Origin: Glandiceps talaboti
Lineage: Eukaryota > Hemichordata > Enteropneusta > Spengelidae
Reading direction: 5' to 3'
NCBI RefSeq assembly: GCF_964340395.1
Contig: NC_135557.1
Location: 8,115,209-8,179,208 of the forward strand
DNA: 64,000 bases
The notes under the pieces were generated by a model that saw only the letters and a list, made by a program, of their open reading frames with translations, searched no databases and had not been told where the DNA came from. Each line of letters opens with the position of its first letter. Position 1 is the stretch's first letter. The translations under genes were made by a program, and so were the position numbers. Of this stretch, positions 62,701 through 64,000 are shown in pieces.

Positions 62701-63480
62701 CTGAAAACAGATAACAGAAGATTATTTAATATTATTATATATTAAGTACCGAGGCATCGAATTCAAATGCATTTCTAATGACATCGCATTGAAGGGAGTA
62801 CCATCAACATTCTTTTAAATAAAAGTTTCAAAGCTTACTGACCAACTTGGTGTTCAATCAGTTAAGAATGGTGATTATGATCAACTAACAAATCACATTT
62901 TCAACGAGTTTGAGTCGGTGTCAATAGATCTGATAATACACTAATTAAGGAGTCGTCTCCTAACTAGTGAACTTGATGTCCTCCCAAAAAAACTTTTGTC
63001 AAAGACTATATTAATTATTTATTCTCTTGCGCATTTCTTAGCTTAATTATACAAACTTTCGTCTGGCACCGTTCCTTGTCATTTTAATCATTCGTCCGTT
63101 GTTGAAGAAACCTGATCTTGACCACAGTGTACTGAAAGGCTATAGGCATATATCCAATCTGTCTTTATTGTCGAAAGTTCTTGAGCAGCAGCTAATAAAT
63201 GATCATCTCGATAAGTTTCAGCTTTATTCAAAGTGTCAAAGTGCATAATGTGCCAATCACAGTACTGAAACTGTCCTCCTCCACGTCCAAATGATGCTTG
63301 CATTATTAAATGACAAAAAACATGTAATTTCTCGCCATGCTGGATTCATCTTCACTACGATCATGAAGGTTTATTGAATACTAAAATTGTTTTCGGTATC
63401 ACATGAATGGGCTTGTCCTGTTTCAGACTGTATCCTGTCAATCGCCACCATTATCTTAAAGTTAGTTGCACTGAACCTTT
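58851..63480 (+). mobile_element. Decayed LINE split by a later insertion
   Basis: Plus-strand remnants in order: endonuclease start near 58970-59060 (VITETCLQ-like), endonuclease middle near 59280-59310 (LPITGDFHC), the endonuclease-RT linker at 62395-62590 (ISKLLDAIVPVTVRRSRRES), and RT near 63100-63300 (ISNLSLLSKVLEQQ; then HSTETVLLHV after a stop). The order fits ORF2 of a CR1/Jockey-like LINE. The endonuclease is interrupted at about 59485-62290 by the next feature. Stops and frameshifts are common. Confidence 0.6.
59485..62290. mobile_element. Non-autonomous element with LTR-like direct repeats, nested in the LINE
   Basis: A unit of about 450 bp at 61845-62290 (starts TGAATTTGTAATTATCGTG, includes ACTAATATCGTATGTCTGGA, ends near AAGATTTG) recurs on the left as two pieces, 59485-59585 and 60640-61003. 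An insertion of about 1 kb splits the left copy. The internal part (61004-61844) has no recognisable gag or pol, so it is a small non-autonomous element. Confidence 0.5.
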
Positions 63481-63839
63481 TATGTCACATTTGAAATATG
63501 TATAGTTTAGTTCGCTATGGCCTCAACAGCATGATGTATGCCGACCAATCTGTAGCGCTGTGACTATGTTGAAATGTTCAAAAATGGGTTGAAGACATCG
63601 TTTTAGAAGGTATCTGGTTTAGTGACGATCGCACAATGTCACACAAGTGCAACAATCGAACATCGTTCGTTTAGGTCAACCCCCCCCCCCCCCCCATAAA
63701 CAAGCGCGCGCTTACAAGTGGGGATTAAACATGTACATTACGATGTGATGAGAATTGTAGAGGTCACACCACTATGATCGATGTAAGGTAAAAACATGAT
63801 TGTAAACACATTAACATTTGATACATATATCAACCATAG

Positions 63840-64000
63840 TATGCCCACGTCTCATAATGCATATTGGCATAGCATTTGGCTTTAGTGAGTAATTTGCATA
63901 AAAGGTTTTGGTAATTAGGCTATGTATTAAGAGCAAGTTTCTAATTTCGTATAATTTGGCAGAGACATCAACCATAACAAAGTACACATATCTTATAAAG
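63840..64000 (-). repeat. SINE-like dispersed repeat, partial, cut by the window end
   Basis: Carries GGTTTTGGTAATTAGGCTAT and GAGTAATTTGCATAA, matching the family at 21180-21800 and 43870-44210. Confidence 0.4.

Overview
This is a window of animal nuclear DNA. Genes are split by GT-AG introns, most of them phase 1, and the products are immunoglobulin (Ig) and ZU5-UPA receptor proteins. The background is dense in LINE, Ty3/gypsy, Penelope-like and terminal-inverted-repeat (TIR) elements and in very long (TA)n, (GACA)n and (CT)n microsatellites. This fits a marine invertebrate, either a lophotrochozoan or an invertebrate deuterostome. I cannot name the species from sequence alone. No bacterial, viral, tRNA, rRNA or CRISPR features were seen.

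Region 1 (about 1.8-14.7 kb, minus strand) holds three tandem paralogous genes, called A, B and C here. Each encodes a small type I membrane protein: signal-peptide exon, one V/I-type Ig exon, a 30-33 bp stalk exon, a transmembrane exon and a short tail exon. Splice phases join cleanly in all three, giving 221, 172 (stalk exon skipped) and 188 residues. Gene B carries an in-frame stop inside its stalk exon, so including that exon would give a secreted Ig domain and skipping it would give a membrane protein.

Region 2 (15.7-57.4 kb, plus strand) is one large gene, head to head with gene C. It encodes a receptor with a signal peptide, Ig-like ectodomain, one transmembrane segment, an acidic cytoplasmic linker, and a ZU5 domain followed by a UPA-like region. 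It resembles the netrin-receptor UNC5 family but has no thrombospondin repeats and stops before any death domain. Fourteen core exons join in frame to 935 codons plus stop; two optional linker exons would make 994.

The 30-kb cytoplasmic intron block of this receptor is full of mobile DNA. It contains a 5.16-kb TIR transposon carrying a broken transposase-like gene of the type I associate with DUF7869, a 243-bp tandem dimer with a type I hammerhead-ribozyme fold, a decayed gypsy element, an inverted repeat with exon-like arms, a decayed LINE, palindromic CCATGG arrays, a 38-bp minisatellite interrupted by a MITE, and a Penelope-like fragment with its own hammerhead ribozyme.

Region 3 (57.4-64 kb) has no supported host gene. 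It holds a decayed LINE split by an insertion with LTR-like direct repeats, plus a dispersed SINE-like repeat at the end. All gene models are read by eye from splice signals and phase; none is backed by transcripts here.
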